Made by a program: the position numbers and the translations under genes. 64,000 nucleotides of DNA from Aliivibrio wodanis (lineage in GTDB: Bacteria; Pseudomonadota; Gammaproteobacteria; Enterobacterales; Vibrionaceae): assembly GCA_000953695.1 (NCBI GenBank), contig LN554846.1, positions 806,001 to 870,000 of the forward strand, written 5' to 3'. This document shows, in pieces, positions 9,343 to 18,141 of this stretch. How positions within the stretch are numbered: position 1 is the stretch's first letter; every line of letters starts with the position of its first letter. The notes under the pieces were generated by a model that was given only the letters and a program-made list of their open reading frames with translations, was not told the origin of the DNA and ran no database searches.

Positions 9343-10258
9343 TTCTTATAGTTTCAAATTGTTGAACCATGAAATCAATGAATACTCTTAATCGATTAGG
9401 CATATGCTTACTTCTTAAAAACTGCATCATAATATCACCGTGATAATTGCCTTGTACTTCCCAGTGAGATAGAACCTCGAGTAATACCCCTTGTTTTAGC
9501 TTTTCTTGAACAACAAAGCTAGGAAAAACACCAATCCCAAGATTGTGTATGACTGCGTCCAATCGCATTTCAGTATGATTAACCACAAAGCGTCCATCAA
9601 CTTTGATTTGATAATACTCTGAACCTTGTTTAAATCCCCACTCGTTATCGTGTTGCATCTCTCCAAGGGATAAGCATTGATGTTTATCTAACTCCAAAGG
9701 GTGTTTAGGGATACCATGTGTTTGTAAGTATGCAGGTGTTGCACAAAGAACAAGGTCAACCTTAGCCAATGGCTTAGCGATTAAATTTTCTTGTGGCTGA
9801 TTGGTTAAATTAAATATCACATCCAAATTATCATTGATGGGATCACAAGACTGATCGGTCACTTTTATTTTCAGTTTTATGTTTGGATATAGCTCAAGAA
9901 ACTGTAGAAAAAGAGGTTGTAATACTTGGTTTCCAAGTGCTTTTGGTGTTGAAACTCTTAACAGCCCTTCTATGTTATTACTGCTTTTATCTGAAATGTT
10001 AACCACTTCTTGAGCATTATCAACGATGTTCTTACAGTAATGATACGTTTCTTGTCCTGCGATAGTTAAGGTCTGTTTTCTTGTTGTTCTTTCTAATAAT
10101 GTGAGTTGTAGAGCCTTTTCAAGCCGAGAAACTTGGCGGCTTACTCCTGATGGGGTCATATCAAGAACTTGCGCTGCTTTACTAAAGCTTTCTGACTCAA
10201 CCACAGTTACAAAGGCGGCCATGTCTGGTAATAAGGTGACGAGTTTATTTATGTCCAT
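9326..10258 (-). CDS. LysR-family transcriptional regulator
   Basis: A 310-residue regulator with the N-terminal winged HTH typical of the family (residues about 10-70: FVTVVESESFSKAAQVLDMT, then PSGVSRQVSRLEKALQLTLLE) and a C-terminal periplasmic-binding-protein-like effector domain from about residue 95 (LLRVSTPKALG). It is divergent from the EamA-type transporter with about 110 bp between the starts. LysR regulators usually control the divergent neighbour, so the transporter is the likely target. The ligand cannot be deduced. The 3' end overlaps the thiI terminator. Confidence 0.9.
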   Translation of the reverse strand: MDINKLVTLLPDMAAFVTVVESESFSKAAQVLDMTPSGVSRQVSRLEKALQLTLLERTTRKQTLTIAGQETYHYCKNIVDNAQEVVNISDKSSNNIEGLLRVSTPKALGNQVLQPLFLQFLELYPNIKLKIKVTDQSCDPINDNLDVIFNLTNQPQENLIAKPLAKVDLVLCATPAYLQTHGIPKHPLELDKHQCLSLGEMQHDNEWGFKQGSEYYQIKVDGRFVVNHTEMRLDAVIHNLGIGVFPSFVVQEKLKQGVLLEVLSHWEVQGNYHGDIMMQFLRSKHMPNRLRVFIDFMVQQFETIRIKKES

Positions 10259-10370
10259 GAGTCATAGAAGATTTGATTTATGTAGGGATTATTTAACTTA
10301 TCAGCTTGCGGTATCTTGGTGCAAATAAGGATGTGATTTATGTTATCTCACAGGGAAGAAGAGAAGAGTG

Positions 10371-11315
10371 ATGGAAAGGCGTATAGAAAGAGGGCGAGAG
10401 CTACCAGTTAATCAATACCTACCTTCAGTGATTCTACTACTTGTCGCGTTTTTTTGGGGAACAAGCTATGGAGTGGCAAAAGAAGCATTACTATTTACTA
10501 GTGTATTCGTTTTTTTAGTCATTCGGTTTGTAATGACAACTCTTGTCTTATTGCCAATTGTTATTTATCGAAAAAATATAGCGCATTGGAAATCCGTTAT
10601 CCCAACAGGGGGTATTTTATTTTTGATCTTTGTTTGTGAAACCTATGGTATAAAAAATACGACAGCGTCTAATGCGGCTTTTCTTATTAGTTTATTTGTT
10701 GTATTTACGCCATTTGTTGAATGGCTAGTTAATAAGAAGAAACCGACAAATAGATTGTTCTTTTTATCTATTATCTCTGTCGTTGGCGTGCTTTTATTAA
10801 CAAACATGACTACCCACGAACTTACTATAAATATGGGCGATATTCTAATGTTAATAGCAGCCTTATTGAGGGGTGTTATGGTTGTGTTTACTAAAAAGGT
10901 GATGGTCGATAAAGACGTTGATCCGATTATGGTGACAAGTATTCAATCAAGTGTAGTGTCGATTTTTTCTATAATATTGCTTTTATCCATCCATGGGTTT
11001 GAATGGATTAATTTGATACCACTTGATTTATCTTTCTGGCTATTAGCGATCTATCTTGTTTTATTTTGTACCGTGTTTGCTTTTTATGCTCAAAATTATA
11101 GTGTAAAGAAGATGTCGCCAACGAAAGTGTCAATCTTAATGGGAAGTGAACCAATATTCGGTGCTCTGTTTGCTTTTTTATGGTTAAGTGAAAGCTTCAC
11201 TTTGGTTCAGGTTATTGGTGCTAGTCTTATTTTTATTGCAACATTTATAGTTACTAGGCAAGAGGCAAGAGGCAAAGGCATAGCTTTAGGAGTGACAATT
11301 CCAATGCCAATGTAA
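10371..11315 (+). CDS. EamA/DMT-family permease, probable metabolite exporter
   Basis: A 314-residue inner membrane protein with about ten hydrophobic helices in two EamA repeats. The first repeat begins at SVILLLVAFFWGTSYGVAKEAL and the second near residue 150 (MGDILMLIAALLRGVMVVFTKKV). The final repeat has the family-typical PTKVSILMGSEPIFGALFAFLWLSE region (described by its ends). The ATG at 10371 is preferred over the GTG three bases earlier; a purine-rich tract lies upstream. The last codons form one arm of a perfect hairpin. Substrate unknown; divergence from a LysR regulator suggests induced export of an amino acid or similar metabolite. Confidence 0.85.
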   Translation: MERRIERGRELPVNQYLPSVILLLVAFFWGTSYGVAKEALLFTSVFVFLVIRFVMTTLVLLPIVIYRKNIAHWKSVIPTGGILFLIFVCETYGIKNTTASNAAFLISLFVVFTPFVEWLVNKKKPTNRLFFLSIISVVGVLLLTNMTTHELTINMGDILMLIAALLRGVMVVFTKKVMVDKDVDPIMVTSIQSSVVSIFSIILLLSIHGFEWINLIPLDLSFWLLAIYLVLFCTVFAFYAQNYSVKKMSPTKVSILMGSEPIFGALFAFLWLSESFTLVQVIGASLIFIATFIVTRQEARGKGIALGVTIPMPM

Positions 11316-11326
11316 TTTGGCATTGG
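11301..11326. other. Perfect 10-bp hairpin at a convergent gene junction, no T-tract
   Basis: CCAATGCCAA and TTGGCATTGG pair perfectly around TGTAAT, which includes the stop codon of the EamA transporter gene. No T-run follows on either strand. It may stabilise the mRNA 3' end or act as a weak terminator between the convergent transporter and yajL genes. Confidence 0.6.
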
Positions 11327-11343
11327 GTATTAAAAGGGCCTTA

Positions 11344-11934
11344 CTAAATTTGGTGATAATTTAAGTTTGGTAGTGTCACTAAATCTGCTGCTAATTTTGC
11401 CGTTAATTCTTTTCCGCCCAATAATGTTACGATCTCCATCGCAAATTCAAGTGCAGAACCAGGACCTTGGCTTGTAATTAAATGATTTAAAACATCAGTA
11501 AATACACGTTTAATTCGCAAGTTATCTTTTGGGATGGAATTCATAAAACTTGGATAACAAGTCATTCGTGCATCAGGGTATAAATTGTGATGCTGAAGAA
11601 CAACAGCAGGAGCAGCACAAATAGCCGCAACCCATTTCTCATCGTATTTTTGTTGCTTTAACATTTCTATCAGAAGTGGACTGTCTCTGAAATTTTCAGC
11701 ACCTTTAAGACCGCCGGGAAGCACAATACAATCAAATTCTTCATCAGCCACTTCAACTAATTTTACGTCAGCAGTAAGAGTGACTCGTTGTGCTGCTTTC
11801 ATGGTTAATGCACCATCAAAAGCGGTACTGGCAATCGTTACATCAAATTTAGCGCGTTCTAGAATATCTATCACGGTAATCGCTTCTAGCTCTTCTGTTC
11901 CAGGAGCAAGGCATACGAGAATTTTTGCTGTCAT
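11344..11934 (-). CDS. yajL: DJ-1/PfpI-family protein YajL
   Basis: A 196-residue single-domain DJ-1 superfamily protein. The nucleophile-elbow Cys is in AAICAAPAVVL near residue 106 and the conserved acidic residue is in the first loop (LAPGTEELEA). In E. coli YajL has been described as an oxidative-stress-linked chaperone with a debated deglycase activity; older annotations call it ThiJ. The start ATG overlaps the panE stop by 4 bp (ATGA), so the two are co-translated. A family-level call is secure; the in vivo reaction is not settled. Confidence 0.92.
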   Translation of the reverse strand: MTAKILVCLAPGTEELEAITVIDILERAKFDVTIASTAFDGALTMKAAQRVTLTADVKLVEVADEEFDCIVLPGGLKGAENFRDSPLLIEMLKQQKYDEKWVAAICAAPAVVLQHHNLYPDARMTCYPSFMNSIPKDNLRIKRVFTDVLNHLITSQGPGSALEFAMEIVTLLGGKELTAKLAADLVTLPNLNYHQI

Positions 11935-12836
11935 AATGTGTTCTCTTCTAATTGTTTTATTTGATTATATAACGTTTGGTTGATTGGTGCTGAAATACCA
12001 TGTTGCTCTGCTTTTTGTAATAGATAACCCGTAATATTATCTATTTCAGTTTTTCGTTGATAAAAGCAATCACGATTCATTGAGGAGTAGTTTTCAGAGG
12101 TCGCTGATATTATTTGGTTTACTATTGAAACTAGCTCTGTTTCTGTCCACTCGACATTTTCTTGTTGTAATACTTGTTGCACTTCACTGCAAATACGGAC
12201 GACATCTTTATGAATATCAGAGTGTGCTAAGTGCCCATTTTGACATTGATGAATTGCAGTTAGTGGATTAATCGCACAGTTAATGGCAAGCTTTTTCCAT
12301 AATGCGACCTTAATTTCAGGGTTCCACTCGGTACTTGGTAAGCTATGAGTAAGCACCTCTTGGATAAATTGGCATTGATTACCCAATGAGTTGAATGGAC
12401 CAATAACGGTATGACCCAAACCTGTGTGTTTTACGGTGTGAGTGTTCTCTTTTAATGCACCATGTGTGGTGGTGGCTTGTAATACTGGATGGTGATTAAT
12501 GTGCTCTTTTATTGCATCAATCGCTCCCATGCCATTATGCATAAAGAGTAATATGGTTTCTTGTGATAACAATGGAAGTAAGGGGAGGAGTGCGCTTTCT
12601 ACCTGCCATGCTTTAACGGTAATAAAAAGCAGATCACAATGAATGAGTGATTCTTTGTCGTTACAAGAAAAAGTATGCGAAGAGTTTTCTTGTGAATTTA
12701 AAGAAAGTGAAAGCTCATAAGGCATTGAGCTTCTTGTCCATAACGAGACATTATGCCCTGCTTTTTGAAGGTAGCATGCCCATAAAGAGCCGACAGATCC
12801 TGGACCAAGAATAGTGATATTCACGTGACTATCCAT
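11931..12836 (-). CDS. panE: 2-dehydropantoate 2-reductase (ketopantoate reductase)
   Basis: PanE reduces ketopantoate to pantoate with NADPH in pantothenate and CoA biosynthesis. The N-terminal Rossmann loop is ILGPGSVGSLWA. The catalytic Lys region is WKKLAINCAINPLTA near residue 170, and the C-terminal helical domain has the conserved SSMNRDC segment. The ATG at 12836 (MDSHVNITILG) gives 301 residues, in line with the family, whereas the longest frame adds 16 hydrophobic residues unlikely to be real. It is co-transcribed with yajL, the usual gammaproteobacterial pairing. Confidence 0.93.
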   Translation of the reverse strand: MDSHVNITILGPGSVGSLWACYLQKAGHNVSLWTRSSMPYELSLSLNSQENSSHTFSCNDKESLIHCDLLFITVKAWQVESALLPLLPLLSQETILLFMHNGMGAIDAIKEHINHHPVLQATTTHGALKENTHTVKHTGLGHTVIGPFNSLGNQCQFIQEVLTHSLPSTEWNPEIKVALWKKLAINCAINPLTAIHQCQNGHLAHSDIHKDVVRICSEVQQVLQQENVEWTETELVSIVNQIISATSENYSSMNRDCFYQRKTEIDNITGYLLQKAEQHGISAPINQTLYNQIKQLEENTL

Positions 12837-12875
12837 TAAGTATAAATAATGAAAGTAGTGTAATGGGTTTGCTAG

Positions 12876-12909
12876 AAAAAACAAAGGCGCTCATGATGAG
12901 CGCCTTTGT
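12876..12909 (-). terminator. Rho-independent terminator after ompK
   Basis: CAAAGGCGCTCAT and ATGAGCGCCTTTG form a 13-base inverted repeat, followed on the minus strand by six T. It separates ompK from panE. Confidence 0.92.
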
Positions 12910-12931
12910 AAAATAGGAAGTCTAAATTAGA

Positions 12932-13729
12932 TTAGAACTTGTAAGTAACTGCTACGTAGTGTGCTACACCTGAAGATTCAAATGCATCGGTATCTTTAAT
13001 TCCATAAACATCTTTATATGCTTTTAAGCCGTAACCAACAGCGAACTGATCTGAGTGCCAGTAGATACCATTGAACATAGCACCACCATTACTTGCAGTA
13101 GAGCCCATTTCTTCTTCCATACCAAATTGGTAATCGATGTAACCTTGGTAAGAGATGAATGAACCATTCTCGAAGAAGTAGAAAGGTTTGAACCAGTTAG
13201 CAGATACTTGGTAGCCGTTCCAATCCTTTTGGTTCATGTCATAAAAACCATAAAGGTTTAGACCAATTTTACCAAGCCATGGAACCATTACATCTGAGCC
13301 TAAACCTACTTTCGTATTATTTACACCGAAAGTACTTTCAGCATCACCAGACCATTCAAAAAGAGTAGCAACGTATAACTCTTGAATTGGGCCCATAGAT
13401 AAATCAGTACCAGTTAGTCCATCTAGAGACATACGTGGTGCAAATTTCATGAATGATTTCGCTGCGCCAGCTTTATCACTGCTTTTATCTGATGTTAGGT
13501 TAAAAATATCAACATAACCATAAAGGTCAAAGATGCCCGAGCGACCACCAAATTCCATTTCTAGGTAATCGTGGCTTGATTCCCCAGGTTTCTCATCGAA
13601 TGCACCCATTAGGTTAAACTGCATCCATTTGTAATCATTTTTATGAGTATCACCATCGCTGTAATCAGCAGCGAAAGTAGGTGCAGAAAGAGTAGCAAGC
13701 ACAGATAGAGCTAAAAGGGATTTACGCAT
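12932..13729 (-). CDS. ompK: Outer membrane protein OmpK (Tsx-family channel)
   Basis: A 265-residue outer membrane beta-barrel with a cleaved signal peptide (MRKSLLALSVLATLSAPTFA, then ADYSDGD) and a terminal aromatic residue (VAVTYKF) typical for BAM recognition. Sequence runs such as NDYKWMQFNLMGAF, DYLEMEFGGRSGIFDLYGYV and NWFKPFYFFENGSFISYQGY identify OmpK, the vibrio member of the nucleoside-specific Tsx channel family and known receptor of vibriophage KVP40. It is monocistronic, with its own terminator and a 280-bp upstream region. Nucleoside transport is inferred from family. Confidence 0.95.
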   Translation of the reverse strand: MRKSLLALSVLATLSAPTFAADYSDGDTHKNDYKWMQFNLMGAFDEKPGESSHDYLEMEFGGRSGIFDLYGYVDIFNLTSDKSSDKAGAAKSFMKFAPRMSLDGLTGTDLSMGPIQELYVATLFEWSGDAESTFGVNNTKVGLGSDVMVPWLGKIGLNLYGFYDMNQKDWNGYQVSANWFKPFYFFENGSFISYQGYIDYQFGMEEEMGSTASNGGAMFNGIYWHSDQFAVGYGLKAYKDVYGIKDTDAFESSGVAHYVAVTYKF

Positions 13730-13954
13730 AATGGCATCTCTACGGTTATGTATTACTAAAAATAAAAAACAGTATTATCGCACTGCTTTAAGTTGCGTTC
13801 ATATTATAGATAAAGTTCACTTTTTTAAATGCAATTTATGTAACTGCTATGTTATATGTTGATCTCGATCTTACTTGTAGAGTTAACATCTTTAATTTTG
13901 TGATTTGTGTCGATAAATTGACATTATCCTGACATAAATTTGTGAACTAAAACC

Positions 13955-13982
13955 AAAAAGCTCCTTAAGTAAAGGAGCTTTG
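13955..13982 (-). terminator. Rho-independent terminator after ampG
   Basis: On the minus strand AAAGCTCCTT and AAGGAGCTTTTT flank a short loop (TACTT side), with T-rich sequence after the stem. It lies 28 bp beyond the ampG stop. Confidence 0.8.
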
Positions 13983-14010
13983 AATTGGCAATTGTTATTT
14001 ATTAGCTGTT

Positions 14011-15354
14011 TTAAGAATTTTGAGCTTTATCAAGCAGGGCTTTGAAATGCCCTTTAAGCATAAGTAACATGATCAAACTTGGGATTACCATCACAGCAGT
14101 TAATATAAAGAACAGAGGCCAACTATTTAGATAATCAGCAAGCTCTCCACTAAAGGAAGCAAGGGTCGTTCGACCTAGGTTACCTAAAGAGGCAAGAAGT
14201 GCATATTGAGTGGCAGAGAAAGCCTCTCCCGTTAATATGGTTAAGAAAGATACAAATGCAACAGTTGAAAATGCAGTAGTGAAATTATCAACAAGGATTG
14301 TCGCTAAGAATAAATGCTCATTTGGTCCTACATTGGCAATTAGGGCAAACATTAAATTACTTGCTGCCATCGCAATACCGCCGATCATTAAGCCTTTGAT
14401 AACGCCAAATCGTACATTAATCAAGCTTCCCAATAAGGTAAAGAAGACCGTAGCTCCCCAACCAATTAATTTTGAGTAGTAGCCAATCTGCTCATTACTG
14501 AATCCAATTTCTTTGTAGAAGGTGATCGACATTCTGCCTAGGAAAGCTTCACCAATTTTAAAGAGAAAAACAAACAGTAATAGAGTACAAGCAGTTTTGA
14601 CACCATTACGATTAAAGAAATCATAAAATGGTTCAATAACGGTTACGGTAAACCAAGCAGTAGTCTTAGACCCGATTAATTTATTATGACGTTCCTCGGC
14701 CTCATGTTGTAGCGCATCACGTTTGGTTTTTGGCTCACCAACAAGCAAAGTAAAGACCATGAGTAAAGCTACAATGCCAGCCATTCCATAATAGACGCCA
14801 TTCCAACCAATATTATCTGCATTAACAAACGCTAAATAACCTGGTAATGAATAGCCTGTCCACCAACCAATAACGGCCATTGCAGAAGCTTGTGGCATTT
14901 TGGTTGATTCTGATTTAGGAAAGGTATCAATACGGAAAGCATCAATCGCGACATCTTGGGTTGCAGATGCCGTCGCAATAGCAAGGGCGAATATCGAGGT
15001 TAATGCCAGATTATTTGATGGATCTAAGCCTGCAATTTGTAAGGTACAAAATAAAACGATAGTTTGGCAAAGAAAAATCCAACTACGGCGTTGACCTAAT
15101 TTATCTCCTAAAAATGGGAGTTTTACTCGGTCAACCAGAGGTGCCCACATAAAGTTAATCGCATATACTGCGAATACAGAACCAAAGTAGCCAATCGCAG
15201 CACGAGTTAAGCCTGCGTCTTTTAGCCAACCAGACATGTTAGAACCAATCAATACCCACGGGAAACCACTAGAGCAACCAAGCATGAAAACCCAAAGTAG
15301 ACGTTTATCCATGTAGCTTTTAATCGCTGATTTCCATTGCATGGATTGAGGCAT
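14011..15354 (-). CDS. ampG: Muropeptide transporter AmpG
   Basis: AmpG imports GlcNAc-anhydroMurNAc muropeptides into the cytoplasm for peptidoglycan recycling and, where present, AmpC induction. The 447-residue MFS-type protein shows about 12-14 hydrophobic helices and family signatures: MLGCSSGFPWVLIGSNMSGWL near the N-terminus, WAPLVDRVKLPFLGDKLGQRRSW (given by its ends) and ATASATQDVAIDAFRIDT near residue 130. It is near yajG and bolA, the same neighbourhood as in E. coli (ampG-yajG-bolA), here with ppiA and rlmG interposed. Terminators on both sides make it monocistronic. Confidence 0.96.
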   Translation of the reverse strand: MPQSMQWKSAIKSYMDKRLLWVFMLGCSSGFPWVLIGSNMSGWLKDAGLTRAAIGYFGSVFAVYAINFMWAPLVDRVKLPFLGDKLGQRRSWIFLCQTIVLFCTLQIAGLDPSNNLALTSIFALAIATASATQDVAIDAFRIDTFPKSESTKMPQASAMAVIGWWTGYSLPGYLAFVNADNIGWNGVYYGMAGIVALLMVFTLLVGEPKTKRDALQHEAEERHNKLIGSKTTAWFTVTVIEPFYDFFNRNGVKTACTLLLFVFLFKIGEAFLGRMSITFYKEIGFSNEQIGYYSKLIGWGATVFFTLLGSLINVRFGVIKGLMIGGIAMAASNLMFALIANVGPNEHLFLATILVDNFTTAFSTVAFVSFLTILTGEAFSATQYALLASLGNLGRTTLASFSGELADYLNSWPLFFILTAVMVIPSLIMLLMLKGHFKALLDKAQNS

Positions 15355-15384
15355 GAAACGCTCCTTGTTCTTATATTTATATGA

Positions 15385-15415
15385 GAAAAAACAAAGCAGC
15401 TCGTAAGCTGCTTTG
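15385..15415 (-). terminator. Rho-independent terminator after ppiA
   Basis: Minus strand: CAAAGCAGCT, loop TACG, AGCTGCTTTG, then TTTTTTC. It ends the rlmG-yajG-ppiA unit before ampG. Confidence 0.9.
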
Positions 15416-15445
15416 ATAATGAAATTAAATCAATACTAAACTAAG

Positions 15446-16006
15446 TTATTTAATCAGTGTTGCTTTAGTTATGATAATTGGTTCAATTGGAATGTCACGC
15501 ATACCATTAGGTAGAGCTTTGGTTTTTTTAGTTGCCATTTTTTGAATAACATCAAAACCTTGAGTTACTTTACCAAATACTGCATAACCTGGTGGACGTT
15601 GGTTTGCATTTAAGAAGCCATTGTCACTCAGATTAATATAGAATTGACGAGTTGCAGAATCTGGTGCGTTGGTTCGAGCCATTGCGATTGTTGCTGTATC
15701 GTTATCTAAACCGTTGCTGCCTTCATTTTTAATAGGGGCATAACTTGATTTCTTAGTCATATCTTTATCAAAACCACCGCCTTGAGCCATAAACCCAGGA
15801 ATAACTCGGTGGAATTGAGTACCAACATAACTGCCATCTTCTACATAGCGTAGAAAGTTAGCTACAGAAATAGGTGCTTTTTCTGAGTTAAGCTCTACAG
15901 TAAAATTACCTAATGTAGTCTCAAATTTTACAGATTCAGCAACGGCTGCTTGAGTAAAACCCAAGGCAGCAATTAATAGAGCTGCTTTAGATGTCCATTT
16001 CATCAT
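15446..16006 (-). CDS. ppiA: Periplasmic peptidyl-prolyl cis-trans isomerase (cyclophilin)
   Basis: A 186-residue cyclophilin with a signal peptide (MMKWTSKAALLIAALGFTQAAVA, cut before ESVKFETT). Active-site segments are FHRVIPGFMAQGGG and the NAPDSATRQFYINL region, as in bacterial PpiA/PpiB. The export signal places it in the periplasm, where it would accelerate prolyl isomerisation in folding envelope proteins. Its ATG shares one base with the yajG stop, so the two are translationally coupled; an ATG one codon further in is an alternative start. Confidence 0.93.
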   Translation of the reverse strand: MMKWTSKAALLIAALGFTQAAVAESVKFETTLGNFTVELNSEKAPISVANFLRYVEDGSYVGTQFHRVIPGFMAQGGGFDKDMTKKSSYAPIKNEGSNGLDNDTATIAMARTNAPDSATRQFYINLSDNGFLNANQRPPGYAVFGKVTQGFDVIQKMATKKTKALPNGMRDIPIEPIIITKATLIK

Positions 16007-16575
16007 TAGAAGTTGCCTTTAATGTAGGTTTGTAGTTCTTCATCAACAGCGATCTTATCTAGTACTGCATTAAGAAGGTCATTAAGAACTAATTCAATAT
16101 CTTGATTATCAGCGCTCATTGAACCTGATCTTTCAGATACTCCGTTGTAGGTTTTTACAAATTTCCCTTGTGCTGTTTCAGCGGTAATTTGCAGTTTAAC
16201 TTGTGTATTCATTTCATTACTCATTAATGAGTGCTGAACGTTAACTAATACTTCGATAATATCTAAGCGTAGTGTGTTATCACTATCAACGGTAATGATG
16301 AAGCCTTGTTTTTTTAATTGATCTGATAGCACATCTTCAAGAGTAACACGCAGGTTCTGCTGAGAATGAATCGGCTGAACATTTTGACGTCCGTTATCAA
16401 TTACGGCAACGTATTGTGCAGTACGTAAATCGCTACTATCTAGTGTTAGTTTTACACCATCAACAATCTGATGTGCATTGCTTGATGCTACTGGTTTGAT
16501 ATCCAATTGAGGATCAGAGGGTGCAGTACAAGCAGCTAAGAAAAGTGCAGAAAGGGCAATAATGGCCTTTTTCAT
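16006..16575 (-). CDS. yajG: YajG family lipoprotein
   Basis: A 189-residue lipoprotein with signal peptide and lipobox (ALFLAAC, Cys16). The body (RTAQYVAVIDNG, later VLSDQLKKQGF) matches the uncharacterised YajG family. It is probably attached to the outer membrane by the +2 rule (Thr after Cys). It lies in the conserved ampG/yajG/bolA neighbourhood and 12 bp downstream of rlmG. Function unknown; association with peptidoglycan recycling is only by neighbourhood. Confidence 0.88.
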   Translation of the reverse strand: MKKAIIALSALFLAACTAPSDPQLDIKPVASSNAHQIVDGVKLTLDSSDLRTAQYVAVIDNGRQNVQPIHSQQNLRVTLEDVLSDQLKKQGFIITVDSDNTLRLDIIEVLVNVQHSLMSNEMNTQVKLQITAETAQGKFVKTYNGVSERSGSMSADNQDIELVLNDLLNAVLDKIAVDEELQTYIKGNF

Positions 16576-16587
16576 TGGAATATCCTT

Positions 16588-17733
16588 TTATTTTGATTTT
16601 TCAGCTTTAACAGCTTCTAAAATAACGAATTTTGAATTACTAGCAATAGTGGTGACGTTCTCTTCACCAAATAAACGGCATAACTTATCATCATAATCAA
16701 GATGACGGTTTCCAATAACTAATAATTTACCTTCTTTGCATAAGATGTGCTTAGCATCACAGAACATTTGCCAAGCGATATGATCAGTAATGGCTTGTCC
16801 TTGATGGAAAGGAGGATTACAAAGTACTAAATAGCTACTGTGTTTTTTAAATCCATCTAAACAGTTATTGGCGATAAATTGAAATTGACGCTCTTTACCC
16901 AGATTTACTTCTAAATTACGACGAGCAGACTCGACTGCCATAAAGCTTTCATCAATACAGGTGATTCGAGCTTCTGGGTTTAATTGTGCAGCTTTCACAC
17001 TAAGCACACCATTACCACAGCCTAAATCAATAATATGACGAAGTTCTGGATCAACAGGGATATGCTCAAGTAGAAAACGAGCGCCTTGATCTAAACGTTC
17101 ACCAGAGTAAACATTAGGGTAGTTTAAAAGATCAATATCTTCATTATCTACACTCCAACATACTGCTTCTGCGATAGTTGCAGGATTAGTGGCGTTTGCA
17201 TTTGAAAGTACTAAACGATGCTTCTTCCAAGCCAAAGACGTTTTTGTTTCACCTAAAAAATCTTCAAAAAGTTCCAGTGTTGAGCTATGAATTTCTTTGG
17301 CCTTATTAACGGCAATAATTGGACACTCAGCCGTCATTGATTGACGAAGTTGCTGTAATTGCCAAGTTAACATGCGATTGTTTTTTGGGATTTGCATTAA
17401 AACAAGATCGAAACCTTGAGGCATCTCTTCTGTTGAAGTGATTAGCTGCACACGATTACATTGGTTACGTTGTAGATTTTTTAAGGTACCACGTTGAGAA
17501 ACAAAAGAATCCGTCATCATAGTGACGTTATGTTTTTCAGAGAACCAACAAGATAAAGCACCAAAATTATCGTTTAAGATAAGAATGTTTTTGCCATCTT
17601 CTAAGTTTAGTTCTTCTACGTGTTTGATAACGTATTCGTCACCGGCATCCCAAGCTTGTAATAACTCTTGAGCGCGTTTTGGATAACGCTGTAAATTTAA
17701 GCTTCGGTCAAACAAAGATAATTCGGTTTTCAT
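16588..17733 (-). CDS. rlmG: 23S rRNA (guanine-1835-N2)-methyltransferase
   Basis: RlmG methylates G1835 of 23S rRNA. The 381-residue protein has two methyltransferase-like halves. The C-terminal active half contains the SAM loop IIDLGCGNGVLS near residue 235 and the catalytic NPPFHQGQAITD motif near 308; the N-terminal half (ILNDNFGALSCWFSE) is the degenerate one. These features, with STLELFEDFLGETKTSLAWKKHRL (given by its ends), match RlmG rather than the related RsmC. In E. coli the gene is elsewhere; here it heads the rlmG-yajG-ppiA unit and is divergent from bolA. Confidence 0.94.
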   Translation of the reverse strand: MKTELSLFDRSLNLQRYPKRAQELLQAWDAGDEYVIKHVEELNLEDGKNILILNDNFGALSCWFSEKHNVTMMTDSFVSQRGTLKNLQRNQCNRVQLITSTEEMPQGFDLVLMQIPKNNRMLTWQLQQLRQSMTAECPIIAVNKAKEIHSSTLELFEDFLGETKTSLAWKKHRLVLSNANATNPATIAEAVCWSVDNEDIDLLNYPNVYSGERLDQGARFLLEHIPVDPELRHIIDLGCGNGVLSVKAAQLNPEARITCIDESFMAVESARRNLEVNLGKERQFQFIANNCLDGFKKHSSYLVLCNPPFHQGQAITDHIAWQMFCDAKHILCKEGKLLVIGNRHLDYDDKLCRLFGEENVTTIASNSKFVILEAVKAEKSK

Positions 17734-17826
17734 AATTTAGATTCTTCAATAGGGATCGCTTCTGGCTATTGTCGCAAATGGTGTATAAAGTGGAAATAGA
17801 AGAATTGAAATAAAGAAGGGATTTAT

Positions 17827-18141
17827 ATGATTCAGCATCAAATTGAGCAAAAATTACGTACAGAACTATCGCCGTCATACTTAAAAGTGCTTAATGAGAG
17901 TTATATGCACAATGTACCAGAGGGTTCGGAAAGCCACTTTAAAGTGATTGTGGTTAGTGATGAATTTGAAGGAAAGCGTTTATTGGCCCGTCATAGAATA
18001 ATAAATGCGATTTTAGCAGATGAGCTGGCGAATCATATTCATGCTCTTGCGATTCATACTTATACCGAAGAAGAATGGCAAGCATTAGCAACGGAACAAG
18101 TGCCTCAATCGCCTAATTGTATGGGTGGCTCAAAAGGTTAA
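17827..18141 (+). CDS. bolA: BolA-family protein
   Basis: A 104-residue BolA protein with the family's class II KH-like fold. The signature [22 protein letters not shown] (residues about 37-58, given by its ends) with the conserved His in VSxxFxGxxxVxRHR-like context is clear, as is the C-terminal [12 protein letters not shown]. BolA acts with monothiol glutaredoxins in iron homeostasis and as a transcription factor affecting shape and envelope genes in E. coli. It is divergent from rlmG with a 93-bp intergenic region; AAGAAGGG is the ribosome site. Confidence 0.93.
   Translation: MIQHQIEQKLRTELSPSYLKVLNESYMHNVPEGSESHFKVIVVSDEFEGKRLLARHRIINAILADELANHIHALAIHTYTEEEWQALATEQVPQSPNCMGGSKG

Noticed and set aside
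16588-17733. Annotation of this methyltransferase as RsmC
   Set aside because: Both are two-domain guanine-N2 methyltransferases, but the N-terminal ILNDNFGALSC segment, the length and the STLELFE region fit RlmG.
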